Below, in pieces: positions 11,761 to 24,800 of a stretch of 64,000 nucleotides of DNA. The notes under the pieces are model-generated. The model was not told where the DNA came from, ran no database searches, and saw nothing but the letters and a program-made list of their open reading frames with translations. Made by a program: the position numbers and the translations under genes. This stretch comes from Chrysomallon squamiferum (Eukaryota; Mollusca; Gastropoda; Neomphalida; Peltospiridae): NCBI GenBank assembly GCA_012295275.1, contig CM022665.1, forward strand, positions 29,846,457-29,910,456. Direction: 5' to 3'. The number at the start of each line of letters is the position of its first letter. Positions within the stretch are counted from its first letter, which is position 1.

Positions 11761-12649
11761 CACCTGGTCGGTGATTTCAAACTAATTTTAATATTAGTTA
11801 AAATTGTTACCTGCATTTGTTTTCTATCCATTGTAAACTGCATTTGTCTCCTATCCATTAATATCTGCATTTGTTTTTTATCCATTTTTTTTTTTTTTTT
11901 TCTTAGATCAATAACCCTAGAAATAGCTGTAGTATTACAACATGGAGTCTCACACGTATGGGTGCTTGGAAGTGGGGGGGGTGCTTCGTCGTTACAGATT
12001 TATTCTGGTTTCTTATTTTTGTTATTATTATTATTAGTAGTAGTAGTAGTAGTAGTAGTATGTTTGTAATTTTTAGTGCTCAATAATTATAATCATTATT
12101 AAATTAATTATCAATTACAAAATCCTGAGGTTGAAGTATTTGAAAAATTTTAACACGATCACTGGCCGACGAAGTGGCAAGTGCTATAGCACAAATAAAG
12201 AGAAAAAAGTTATACATTGTTCTGTAAATTTGCCTAATATATACAGGCATTCGTCTGACCCTTGATTATTTATAAAACTGTATACTAACTGCGCTTATAT
12301 TTTTATACTGTTTTTCATTATTGTTTTCGGAATATTGCAGAAAATTGTTATTCTCTTTAAGACATATTTAAAATAACAATAATAATAATATATTGCAAGT
12401 AAAAAAATAATAATAGTTTAAAATATTGGGGGAAGAAAATAAAATTAAAAATTTTAAATACATTTTCATTCAGCAGATAGGTAAATTAATGTGTTGGTGT
12501 TTCCATAAATGGTAGTTCTATTTTAAACTGCATGTATCATATGTTTGACTGAAAATGTTCACGTACACAACTGCATTAACAAAACAATAAAGGATCGAAC
12601 AGATGTAACAACAGTGTAATAAATAAATAAATAAATAAAAACAACTGAT
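11761..12649. repeat. ~0.9-kb direct duplication, copy B
   Basis: Second copy of 10533-11436, separated from it by about 320 bp. It has an extra (TAG)n tract near 12035-12060 and a longer 'GTGGCAAGTGCTATAGCAC' segment than copy A. No long frame beyond repeat-derived ones. Confidence 0.85.
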
Positions 12650-14785
12650 TATTATTATTGTTGTTGTTGTTGTTGTTGTTGTCTTGAATTTTATATAAAT
12701 ATTTAATTGTTATTAGTAAAAGCAACCCATGCATGTCTACAACTTTCAGGGGTAGGAGTTGAATGGTGAAAAAATTTCCTGGATTTTATGCTAAGTATTG
12801 TTTTATTCATGTTCCAATTTTTAATGGATAAATGTTTGGGTGCTTCTATGAGAATACTACTATAAATCCAACAAAGTATTATTTTAGTAAACTGAATTTT
12901 TTCACATATTTACACAATAACTCATAAAATCTGGTTTCTGAGAATGTTCAATATCTGATTATGTTCATTTACATGGGAACATTTATAGTTCAAAATCATT
13001 ACATTCTGAAACAAAGTCTCAAGATGTCACATAAAGATAATTGAGATTATGTTGTGGATTTAAATTTCAACAATTGTTTAATCATCTAGAGCTCCAGATT
13101 GCTCTGAATTTGTCAACATAATACAAGAAAATCCATAACAGGAGAAAACTATTTTTTTAATTTAATTAACATGCAAATAGTTTTGTGAATATATCAGTAT
13201 AATTAGAAAAAATAAAGTACATGTCTATATATAAACACCATAAATATTAAACAAGTGTAAATACAAATTCATATAGAATATGATATATATATGGAAAATA
13301 CAGAGCTTACAAGTTATGCATTCTACTACAAAAACAAAGTAACAAACAAAAAATGGTTGTGTGTTAACCTGGACTGCAATTTCATACGACTTTACTAAGC
13401 TTAACTGGTTGATAGATTTTCTTCTAACTTGTTAAGATAATGTAAGGAAACAAGCCTTTAAATTATTCCTTTATAGAAAAGCATATTAAAATCACAAGCA
13501 TATTTCTAAAGATTATGTCCTGTGAATATGGTGTATCATACAATAAACAACTGAGTTTCATTCAGTAAAGTTCTAAACTGCTGAATATAAAACTGGTTAT
13601 CCATAATTTTTATTATTATTTTTTTTTTAATTAAAACAAGTTTCAATTAAACGTATCATTGTGATTGTGTTAGTAAGTGACTATCAGTTTTCTTCAAGAG
13701 TAATATAAATGTAAATCATCAAATACTGTTGAAGGTTTTGTTAAACAAATGCATAATGTATTACAATTTCCAAAATATCCTTGTTAGCTATGATAGCGGA
13801 CTAGCTTTTAATTCCAACAAAATTTATAATAAATGCATCTTTTTATTTAATATGAAATAAATTAAAATATCAATATACATGCTCAGCACAGTTTTTTTTT
13901 TTTTGAAGTTCATGAATAAAGTAAAAATAATATATTCATAAAATGTTTGTGTTAAAAGTAAAATAAGCTAAAAAAAAGTGTAATAAAAGTTTGAAAACAG
14001 GGAACCAATTTATGCTCACTCAGTAAAAATAAATTGTTATATTTGATATGCATGTAAAACTATAATCTGAAGATTTTAATCCATGTTCTATGGATAACAT
14101 TTCTAAACATTTTTATTTATGATACATAAAGATGTGAAATAATAATAAAAACAATGTCTCCATGTGAGGCTATAATCAACATCTTATAGATTTGACAGAT
14201 ATTTTTGTAAAAGGAAATGAAAATTTAAAATAATTCTGTAAAATGTTGTAGAATAAGGATTAACATTCATATGTAAGTATTTACTATCAAATTATTCAGA
14301 TCAAATTATCCTGCACACTTCAGGGTATTAAAACTGGTGTGTACTGTCATTAATGAAGTAATAATTTTTAATACATAAAATTCAGAAAAATACTGAGTTT
14401 AATCAAATTATAAACATGTGTGTTTATGTGTTTGCATGGTTTTAACTAATGGGTATTGACATTTTTTCCTTATTGTATTTACATAATATATTCTCTGAAT
14501 TTTAACAATATATATTAAGTTCTGTTCATTATTATGTATAACTAAATTGGTCTGATAAACTGCAACTGGTCATAAGAGATTTAGCACACAAATAACGTTT
14601 ACAATCAAATACTATAGTATCAAAAATAAAATTTCAGTTCTCAAATAACTAGTAAATTGTTTAAAAAGGAAAATTTTAAAACCAGTTAGGAAATTTTAAC
14701 TTTAAAATTATTTGATAAATTAGCATTCTTTACATACTTAATGTTGAAATGTATCTTTATAAATAAAATTATGCTAAGTAAATAA

Positions 14786-15011
14786 TACAGGGTGGCCCAG
14801 ATGTAACCGAACCCGAAAGCGGGAACTCAAGGCTCTTAACGGAAATGTGCAAAAAAGTAATTGAATCAACCATTGAACGATGTCATCACTGTATTACAAA
14901 TAATGGTTTGCATTTTGAACATTTGCTGTAACTATATGAAATAAAATTTGTTTTGTTTAACTGTAACTTTTCATAACAATTCAGGTTTGGTTACATATGG
15001 GCCACCCTGTA
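14786..15011. mobile_element. Mariner-like MITE with ~32-bp terminal inverted repeats
   Basis: The left end TACAGGGTGGCCCAGATGTA... and the reverse complement of the right end, TACAGGGTGGCCCATATGTA..., agree at about 29 of 32 positions. The element is bounded by TA at both ends, as expected for Tc1/mariner TA target sites. The 226 bp contain no transposase. Confidence 0.85.
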
Positions 15012-15155
15012 TATTTTGTAAAGTAACTGTTAACATGCTCACTGTGAACTGCTTTAAACAGGTACATTAAATTCCTTCAAGCTTCTTTCACAAAGTATAC
15101 TATACAAGTTAAACATAAACATAAACAAATGTGTGCCTTAGTATAAAGCAAAAAA

Positions 15156-15158
<3 letters not shown>

Positions 15159-15191
<33 letters not shown>
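15159..15191. repeat. TA microsatellite
   Basis: Uninterrupted (TA)n run. Confidence 0.9.
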
Positions 15192-15195
<4 letters not shown>

Positions 15196-16535
15196 ACTAA
15201 AAATAAATTTGATTACATAAAACTATGTATCATTAATAAAACACAAGTCTAAATTACACTTTTAATTGTGAAAGATACTACAAATATATTTTTAAACACT
15301 GCTCAGTAAAATAAAACAGCAATAAATATGCATACATGTACATAATTACTTCTGCTTATTCAGATATAAAAATATTATTTAGAGGTCATGAACATATGAA
15401 TCCCTCTTTTTATCTTTTAAATTAAATATGTGTTTCTACCAAAACCACAAAGTATGATGTATTATAAATTTAAAAACAATAAAATAAAGATCTTGAAGTT
15501 ATATAAAGGTATATAAAGGGAACTATATGTACTACTGCAATTCTAGTAAATCTTACAGCTCTGTTGGCATCAAATCAGGCAGTTTTCACCTCTAGCACTG
15601 TGAACAAATTTAATTTCTTCCAGTACAATGCAGATGCTGTTTTATACAGTTGTTTCAAATGATGATTTTACTCTAGTGAATGTATTTTAAACTGCTGCAC
15701 ATTAAAAGAAACAAACATGATAGTTTGCCTGTTGTGATATTATTAGCTTTACTTTTGTTCAGAAAAATAATCTGATACTGAATCAAATATAAATATTAAA
15801 AAGAAAAAGAAGCTCTGAAAATTTAAGTTTTCTTATCCTTTAATGTGAAAAAGACTAAGTTAAATGTGCAAAAAAAGTAAAATGTTATAAAAATATAAAA
15901 CAAAAACCAAGTATTCAAACAAGAAGATTTTTATGAACAACATCAGTTTGTAATGTTATCTGTTATGAAATACTAAAAAGAGTTTTTAAAAAGTTAAAGG
16001 ATTTTTAAAATGCAGATTTCAATTTTTTAACAGATTTAACACTTCCAAAAACTGTTTCATGAGACACAAAAAAATGCAGAGCAAAGGGACAGTATTATGG
16101 AGTCACAAAACCCCTCTTTTTCCTCAATATTTGTTGCCAAGGTTTTAACTCGTACAACTCTGATAGTTCTTATTATGCATTCAGAGATCCTTGCTTCAAC
16201 AATGAGTTATATTTTTCCCAGTGACTCTTTCAAAATATTTTGTTCTGTAGATATATTTAAGAAGCTGCCTTTTATTTAGCTAATGTAATTTGGATTTCAG
16301 TTAGTCAAACAAATGTGCTACAAATATAGTTGTTAAATATCATGCCCAGCAAGAAAAATAACTATACGAACTTAAAGAAGTAACTGTAGCTCTATAGGTT
16401 TCATCAAGTCTTTAAAATAAAAGACTGAACCAATTTAGACTTTTTTTCCTTGAAGCTTGATGTGCAAAATAATGTTTTATACCAGGCACTTGCTATTGTT
16501 TACCATGATGTCACTGATGTCATCAACACAAGTTT

Positions 16536-19500
16536 TTAAATTTGTTCATACTGTGTGGAAGGATGGAAGTGCTGGAGAAGCCTCTGTCGTTCACGATCCA
16601 TGCTTGTTAGGAAAGCCTCTTGACGATGATAGGAATACATTCTGACTACAGATATCACTGACATCAAAACCCAACAAATCCATGATGTCCAAGATCCAAA
16701 CTGAAATGAATCAGTCAACAGTTATTAGATGTTACAAGAAAGAAAACCTGCTTCAAGCATTTCATCAATTATCAGCAAGTGATTTTTTTATAATGTTAAT
16801 GTGCGAGTGTGTGTGGGTGTGTTTGCACGTGCCCCTTGGGACAGAAAACCAATCAATCATTATGGAAACAACCAAATGAATGCATAAGCACAAGACATTA
16901 AAAATTTCAGATTAATGTTCTAACCATGGAGCAACCAAACATGATGACAGAAGGATAATTGTGTATTTAAAAGTTTTATTACAGGTATTCATAAATTATG
17001 AACTAACATTCCAATAGTTTTCATTTCAGTTTTAGTCACATCATTTAAGCTACATACATGCACTAATGTCAAACTATGCTCCTGTAAATAATAAACAGTG
17101 AAGGACTGTACACCTTGTAATCCATCTTTAGAAAATAAAGTCCTGCTACACTTTTAAATTTTAATTAAATGAAAATGGCTTTACGGATTTGAACAAATTA
17201 GTCATGCACTTTCTATAGACTGCTACAATTTGTCCCATAATGAAAAAATCCCTCTTCTTCAGTTTTCTTATGCTCTGTAGTCTTCAACATGAGCACCTTC
17301 TTTTTTTAGACAAATTGCCCATGTGGTGCCCACTCCAGAGGTCCTCGACAACCTACCCATCTATCAGGAAACTTGTGATTCAAGAAATCACAAACTGCTT
17401 TAGCATAATGTTGGAAAAAAACAATCACATTATGCTAAAGCAGTTCGTAATTTCTTGAATCACATGTTCCCTGATAGCTGGGTAGGTCATCAAGCACCTC
17501 TGGAGTGGGCACCATGTTCTCCAGATTTGACACCCTGTGACTTCTTTCAGTGGAGCTTCCTGAAAAGCAAAGCCTATGGATCAAAGCCCAGGAGTGTTGA
17601 AGTTAGAGGAAACGTGATAAGGAATGCCTGCAGTCTTTTTACAAGGGAGATGCTGAACAGAGTTGGAGAGGAATGCTTGAAGAGGTGGGCAATGTCTCTC
17701 AAAAAAGGTGGTGCTCAGGTTGAAGGAGCCTAAGAAAACAGAAGAAGAGGGATTTTTTCGTTATAGGACAAATTTAGCACTCTATAGAAAGTTCACAACT
17801 AATTTTGTTGAAATCTGTAAAGCAGTTTTAATTTAATTAAAATTTAAAAGTGTAGCTGGACTTTTGAATTACCCTGTATTTCATCTCGAAAATAGAGTAC
17901 TTTTATCCATTTATTTATTCTATAATTGATGCTACCAGGTGGTCTTATTATCAGGTCATTTTATTTACAAAATAAAAATATTATTTCAGTATTTTACAGA
18001 AGTGGATATGATGGTGGAATGTTGTTGGAACAGAGTTTTTATTATGTTAAATTTCACAGATAATATTAACTTACCTGTGCCATCTCCATCTCAGTGTAAA
18101 ACTGACTTGTATCTATGTGTTTTTCATAACGAAAAATGTCATTATATTGAAGATCTTCACAACTGAAAAAAATTAATATTCAATCAATCAATAATTAATA
18201 TAATAAGATGAGTTTCTGTTGTATTTTTAGTCAAAAAATACAAATCATTTCACACAAAAATAATTGTAATAACTGTTATAGATTCAGTCACCTTCTATTT
18301 TCTTGGATTTGTAAAAATAAACAAATGAGGCTGATTTTTGTCAATTATTTTCATCAAATCCAAATATTCTCTTTATAATATTTCTAAAAATCCAAATTTT
18401 CTGATGTTCGTTAAAAACAAATAAACTGACACATTTTAGGTCTACATTCTAGTACTATTTTTCAAAATCAATTCAAATCTCTGCTAATTTTGTTTTATTA
18501 ATTTGTGAAAAAAAATGAGAGTATGAATATCAACTCATTTAACAAAATTCTTTTCTTTTTTTCACTGAATGAATGTTCTTCACAATTTTTTATTTTGTCT
18601 TTCAGCCCACTCCTGGCAGTGCTTATCCCTATCATCCCAGTTACACTGGCTATGGACCACAATATGGACCATATTATCCACCATGCACTAAATTTCACTA
18701 ATAATAATGATATAACAATATACAATTGTAACATTGATATATCTTTAAATGGGAGATAAAATAATTGACAATAACAACAACAAAATTATAATAACAACTC
18801 ACAAATGCAAAATTCAAGCCACTACAGATTTTAAAAATTTTATTGTAAAACTTTATTTATATTTGTACCTCATCACCGGTGACTGGGGCCCAGTGATAAA
18901 ATCACACCATTTCTGAAATCCTACACTGACTGTCAGTGCTGATGCAAACAACAACACTGATAAAACAATGCTTGACAGGCAGGTTAGAAATGTTGCCAGC
19001 CAGGAGCTGTAACAAAATTTGGGCAGTAAATTAACAACAAGAAACAAAAGTTTTATTCAACAGTGCACTCAGCACCTTTTTTTTTAATCAAATGCTATGT
19101 ACATACATATGGTAAAGAACCACACATAATTAACAGAAAAACATCTAATATTTCATTCTTTGTTTTTAATATAATGGATCTTTTACACATACCAGTCTTA
19201 ATGCAATATTTTGTCCAAATGTTGGTATAGTAATTGATAATTAATGTACATTATTGCTTAATATAAACAGTCACATTTAATATATAAACTTCTGAAAAAT
19301 AATATTAATAATAATTTTCCAGTTTTAACATGACAGTTGCAGTTTTTTGTTATTGTTGTTCTTTGTTTTCATAATTATTATTATATTTATCATTACATGC
19401 TGCAGACTGGTTAATTTCAGTGAACCACGATGACATGATAATCAGTCTGGGCCACTCTATATTTCACTTGTATTTTAATTAATACTTGGAATTATAAAAT

Positions 19501-19973
19501 ATGCATAAAATGTTTTAATAGTCTGATTCATCAGACAGGTATTTTCTAATAAATAAGCTGTTATGAAGCCGGAGTACATTGTTTTATCTTGATTTGATAA
19601 GCTGTATTAAAAGGAAAAGCTGCTTGTTACTTTACATTCCAATTGTATATCGTACAATATACTGTACTTTACCGATTGCATAAACACACCTGTCAGTACC
19701 TCTGCATAAATAAACAGACTGCCATACAACTTGAAAACAGGAAATCAACATCACTAATACGCCGATAAATACAGGGAAATTACAAGCACTGGAAGGTCCC
19801 CAGTTGATTGAAGTCAAAAATCTTCCATTCCACGTTCCCGATGTATATAATAAACAGCTACCGTTAAATTCGCCTAGATTTACTGCAATTGGAATAAAAA
19901 TGAAAAAAGAAAATATGAATGACATAAGGCATGCTATGACTTGAGTCAGAACTAACAGATTTCCCAAACTCAT
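16536..19973 (-). CDS. TMEM179: TMEM179 homologue, four-pass membrane protein
   Basis: Four exons on the minus strand: 19690-19973, 18869-19006, 18075-18162 and 16536-16700. Junction phases 2, 2 and 0 all agree and all introns are GT-AG. The product is 224 residues, close to the ~233 of vertebrate TMEM179. Family marks in order: N-terminal membrane segment; 'NGSCLLYTSGTW' and 'WGPSSAC' in the first extracellular loop; a second segment; 'SSIVLSVLLFASALTVSVGF' followed by 'KWCDFIT'; 'SCEDLQ' with 'QFYTEMEMAQ'; the 'FGSWTSWICW' segment; and a cytosolic tail 'YSYHRQEAFLTSMDRERQRLL'. Molecular function is not established. The start is the first Met before the first membrane segment. Intron 3 holds a fold-back transposon, and intron 2 holds a copy of the PRPF39 last exon in antisense orientation. 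Confidence 0.93.
17109..17879 (+). mobile_element. Fold-back Tc1/mariner-like transposon relic
   Basis: Two arms in inverted orientation (about 17109-17413 and 17420-17879) are separated by only a few bases. The right arm (+) encodes the C-terminal part of a mariner-type transposase, with 'FLNHMFPDSWVG', then 'SPDLTPCDFFQWSFLKSKAY', to the stop at 17731-17733. The last Asp of SPDLTPCD sits where mariners carry their third catalytic acid. The left arm carries the same region in reverse, but about 190 bases between two GTGGGCA words are missing. Both outer ends are the same (3') terminus of the parental element: '...CAGCTACACTTTTAAATTTT' and its inverse. The N-terminal transposase is absent, so the relic is inactive on its own. 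It sits in TMEM179 intron 3. Confidence 0.8.
18487..18693 (+). pseudogene. Copy of PRPF39 last intron end plus terminal exon
   Basis: Matches 30974-31183 almost base for base: the last ~120 bases of the final PRPF39 intron, its TTTCAG acceptor and the 29-codon last exon. Differences are a shorter A run, TAC to TGC, and loss of one T that removes the TAA stop (CACTAAAT against CACTTAAAT). Homology ends right there. Because intron sequence is included, this is a DNA-level copy and not a retrocopy. It lies about 3 kb upstream of the PRPF39 start codon, so it cannot serve as its 3' exon. Confidence 0.9.
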
Positions 19974-20486
19974 TTTGACTAAAATTACGTTCTAATAACA
20001 ACAAGGGGGAAGGCATATAAATGCGGAAGTCTCGTGAGGCATACAATATGTACCAACTATCATGATTACGGACGATTCCGAAGAATCCGAAATCAACCGA
20101 AGCTACTGGAACACGAAATAACAACAACAAAACGCTCGCTCTCTCTCTCTAAGTTTTACTTTTTATTTTATTATTATTTTTCTTATTTTAACAGATTTCA
20201 TCTTTTTTCTTTTTCTACTCCATATTCTTTTAAAGATTACATAAAGATTTAATATATTATTTAAACTAAATTTGTTTGTAAAGAAATAACAGGCTGAAAA
20301 GTGAATTGGATATATTTAAGAACTTGAGTTGTAAGAATAAGGCTGTGGATGTTTCAATATAAAATACATAAATCAGAAGCTTGTTAATTATATTTGTTTA
20401 ATGTTTTAAACAAATTTTAATACAAATGTTAGGATTTTAAAGTGTAACTTTGGTGAAGCGAATTCTTTTTATTATTATTATTATTA

Positions 20487-20518
<32 letters not shown>

Positions 20519-21221
20519 AATAATAATTTTTAAAAATATAGTGTAAATATATTTTTCATATATCCAGAATTACCCCCAACAATAACAATGAAATAATAGT
20601 TTTAAATATTTCTGTAGTTATGACGACGTCGGTTGGATCGATCGGTCTAAAGTTTCTTCCAGTGTTGTTATATATAGCTATGAGTCACGCAAGTAAGCTG
20701 TGACGTGACGTCTCCAACTATGTAGGGGTATAGTGGCAGTATTCAAATACTTTATAATCGTATTATTTTTGTTATAATAGTTATTAACAATCACAAGTCA
20801 CCCAAAACAATTAATAATAAACTGGAAGCATAAATAATTTTAACTGACAATTTAACTGTCAATACAGGACATTTTAAATTCACACACTGGCATTTTTTAC
20901 TCGTCTATTTCAATGTTTTCTCACACTTGTGTACTCGCTTTATATTTCCTTTGAACTTAAATGAATTTATTTGGTATAATAATATACATGACATATAAAT
21001 ATCAAATAACATGCTTAAGAAAATTACCAAGCATAACATGTAAAAGCATATCATCGTACACATATCTAGTGTGGTCGTCTCTCAACCTCGTGGAACATAC
21101 TAATACATATTAAATTATATGCATGACTAGATTATTTATACGCTCATCTTCCCGCAACATATGCATGTTTTTTTTGTTGTTGTTGTTTTTTTTTTTTTTT
21201 TTTAACTGTTATCGATTTATA

Positions 21222-21257
<36 letters not shown>

Positions 21258-21495
21258 GTTTTGAATGTCTTTGTTTGTTTATTTAATTGTTAGATTTGAA
21301 TGTGGGGAATAATTAAAATTATTATATATATTTATAATGGACAGACTATACGGTATAATGCTATCCGGATAAAGGCGGAAAATAGCGAAGCTTTAACGAA
21401 TATATATCGTTCCTAGTTGTGTCCCTTACATATGCAAATCATAGAATAGAAAGACGATTGAAAACATAATCCGAATCATCTATGTGAATCTCAAA
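19974..21495. other. Intergenic region between divergent TMEM179 and PRPF39
   Basis: 1.5 kb separates the two start codons. It holds a T run (about 20489-20514), an (ATT)n tract (about 21223-21257) and, near 20630-20715, a more GC-rich patch with repeated GACGT words. No exon is seen. Confidence 0.5.
20631..20714. promoter_or_regulatory. Candidate CRE-like cluster between TMEM179 and PRPF39
   Basis: ATGACGACGTCGG near 20630 and GTGACGTGACGTCTCC near 20700 contain three TGACG/GACGTC words of the CREB/ATF type in an otherwise AT-rich, CpG-poor region between two divergent genes. This is motif evidence only. Confidence 0.3.
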
Positions 21496-21772
21496 ATGGC
21501 GAATGACACGAAAAAATCGTCTGAAACGAATGACGAAAACGTTAAAAGTAATCTAGGTAATCGAGATGTTAGTGAGATGCGTTTTCTTCCTAACTTTAGC
21601 ATTATATCGTCTTAATTTATCTAGGTCTGTCATAAATATGATATTTTGACTGATTATTGTGTCTGAATATTTGTGGCAGCTTGTTAACGTGTCATTTATC
21701 TTGTGCCCGTCGTCACCTAGTTATTATAGAATACGTTCGTAAATATTCTATGTATACTATATTTGTTTTATA

Positions 21773-21803
<31 letters not shown>

Positions 21804-24800
21804 TTGCAACTAAATGTATCTTTTGTCTACTAAACGTAATAAAAATTAATTTAATAATAATAAAATGAAAAAACAGTAACAAGAAAACAAATATATTTAT
21901 TTATTCTCTTTAACAACGTCCACCAATAATAATATCTATAACCTAGTAAATAAAAACAAGATATTCAGAATAATCCAGACAAATAACCCCTTCTTAGTGT
22001 TTATCCTAACCTATTATTGCTTTTACCCCATAATAATTAATATCAAATTGAGATGCAAAGAAAATTTAAATGCCTACTTTATCAGTTATGTTTTTAGACT
22101 GTTTATGTTTCAAGCACTTCAGAGTTGAGAAATCCATGTCAAATAAAGATTATAATAAATTTATATAGAAATCTAGCAGCTGACATTATTTCAGAAAAGG
22201 AGAATTTGTCCCATGTTTATATTTCACAGGAGATGGCAATACAATAAAAATCAGTAATACATGAAACAAATAATTATGAGTTTCAGTTTATCACATTACT
22301 GTAGAAACTATTGATTTTCAGTCATGAACATGAACTATATCAGCAAAAAAAATTCATACTTGCATTTATAAATATTTATTCCAAAGAGCAATGACATGAT
22401 ATGTTGTATATTTTGCTCTTTTGCTGTACATTTGTTATATTAGTATGCATATATGTGTGTGTGTTTTATAATTTACTCTCTTGCTGCACCTTTTTTGTGT
22501 TAACAGTATGTATTTGTTGTGTAACTTAATCTTCTGCTGGATGTTAGTTCTGTAACTTGGTTTCACAGTGCTCATGCCATTTGGAAAGCTTATGCTTTTG
22601 CTTATGTTGTAAATGTGGTTCTTTTTACAGCTTCATTATTCTTTTGCTGGAATGGCTGTGGTTGAAAGCAGTCTAATAAATTTAGGAATTTGTCCTATCA
22701 TTTCTGTCACTGGCACTGTCTGTTATTTGCAACTTCTATTCTATAAACATGGGCCAAATTATCCAGGCATGATCATTTCATTATAAGCTATATCTATTTT
22801 AATTATTAAAAACTGAAAAGCCATTAGATCAAAATTTAAAAGTGATTATTTATATATTACTTGTCCAGATAAATGGTTTGGGTAAAAATTTCTGTTCAGG
22901 TAAAAATTGGTTATCTAAATGTTTCAAAAAACTGTTTTGTCTAAGATTAATAGGATCACAATGTTTAATCAAAAATATATTTTATTTTGGAAAACTCAAC
23001 ACTGCTTTTGCTTGAAAAAATACACAACAATTATAATAGATATCTAGATTCTAATTTGTTTCTGTGACAAAAAAAATCAGTGTGAATAGTGCCTCTGTTT
23101 GTGATTTGTGTATAATAGTGTAATAATTAATGTATAAAATGCCAACATTTACTTTTACAGATGTTGAAAAAGAAAAAGATTTTAAAAAGGAGCAGATACG
23201 AAAGGAGAAAGAAATAGAATTAGAAAAGTATTGGAAAGCTGTCAAAGAAAACCCAACTGATTTTACTGGTTGGACATATCTGCTTCAGTTTGTTGAACAA
23301 GAGGTGATAATATATTTTTTTTCAGCCATACTGAATTCATTAAGGCAGATTTATTTTTATCTACATCTCAAGTTTAACTGACACTGCATGTTTGAAATGG
23401 TATCAAATATGCATATGTTATGATAAAATTAGACCTGTTTATCAGCATGATTTGCCAAAATTTTTAGCACAAAAATATAAATTAAAGAAAAGTGCATCTC
23501 CATTCAATAAAGCACAAAGAAAAACAATCCTGAAATTCTAATTTTAGATCTTTGTAAAATGTTTTATTAAAAATAATTTTTCAGTATGTTAATAGATGTT
23601 ATTTTCTCCTCTTATTTTTTCTCAGAATGATTTATCAGGTGCAGAAGAAGCTTATGATGCTTTCTTTTGTCATTACCCTTACTGTTATGGATACTGGAAG
23701 AAATACAGTGACATGGAGAAAAAACATGGAAATTTGGATAAAGCACTTGAGGTAAATGTATAGATTAGCATAATGTGTTTGCACTGAATGTAGTGTGTCG
23801 CGTTGCAGTTTTGTACGCGAATAAATGTATCCTAAATATACATACTCAGACACTTTTGCATCTGGTTAAATAAAATAAAATGTGTGGAACATACATTTAT
23901 ATTTGTTTTTCTGCAGACAACAACATTTGAAACCATCTGACAACAAAGGTAAAATATTTTTTAAATAAATCCTTTCTTTAACAACAACCGAGAAGATAAA
24001 GCAATTTAGATGTAAAAGGAGATTTAGGAAACAGCTACATTAAGTATGTTGTTTTTGGCATATAAATTAAAACTTTTAGCAAAATAGTCAGTTTCACACA
24101 GTATCAGTTAGCATGTGTCTGCAGTCTTGAGTGGAAATGTATACCACAGTACCTAAAGGAACAAAGGTATTGAAGTCAAATCTTAACATCTAGATATTCC
24201 TGATAAAATACGTTAACATAATTTTGAATTAAGCTAATTTGATAGGATATCAGATTAGAACTAGAACTCAGAAAATGGGAGCAAGGTGTGATTTGAATTT
24301 TAGTAATTAAACCATTGAACACTGAAAAAACTGAATATGTTTATTACAGTTAAGTTGTTCAACATGCAAAATAAAGAACTGTTTTAAAATGGTATCATCC
24401 TGCTGCTGTTTTTATTTTTTCTGGTATTAACAATTTTTTTTTGATTAAACAGTTTTCTTTATTTTTATTAACATTACTGTATAACTGCTCTGCAAATTTT
24501 TAAATTGAATCTATCTTTATTGTAAACTACACCAACAAGTTTTGTTGAAGCTGGGAAAACTGTTTTATGATGACATCATTTTCTATAACACTTTATACTT
24601 AGAAATTACAATTTTAATTTTAAATCTTTAAAAAAAAGAGAAGAAAAGTGCTGTGCTGTGTATTCAAGAAGCTGTATTTGAAACAAGTCTGACTCACAAG
24701 TTTTTCAAACAGCTGTATAATATATAGCATCTGATCATCTGATGCAGTCATTGTAACATGTATAAAAATTAATTTTATCAAAAACTTGGCTTCATTTTTT

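Larger units (their letters stand above)
10040..16535. other. Repeat-rich non-coding stretch
   Basis: Apart from the first six bases, which complete the candidate exon 9854-10045, no coding exon is supported. It contains a reverse copy of the palindromic repeat (10103-10270), two direct ~0.9-kb copies (10533-11436 and 11761-12649), an A run (11468-11500), TTG/ATT microsatellites (about 12646-12680), a mariner-like MITE (14786-15011) and a TA microsatellite (15159-15191). The 3' UTR of TMEM179 should occupy part of the right end; a minus-strand AATAAA lies at 16271-16276. Confidence 0.6.

Noticed and set aside
11689-12069. 126-codon plus-strand frame
   Set aside because: It runs through the duplicated repeat and ends in a (TAG)n tract read as poly-Val; low-complexity, no gene.
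18505-18759. 84-codon plus-strand frame beginning in an A run (and its twin at 30992-31186)
   Set aside because: Both are the wrong frame of the PRPF39 last intron and exon or its copy.
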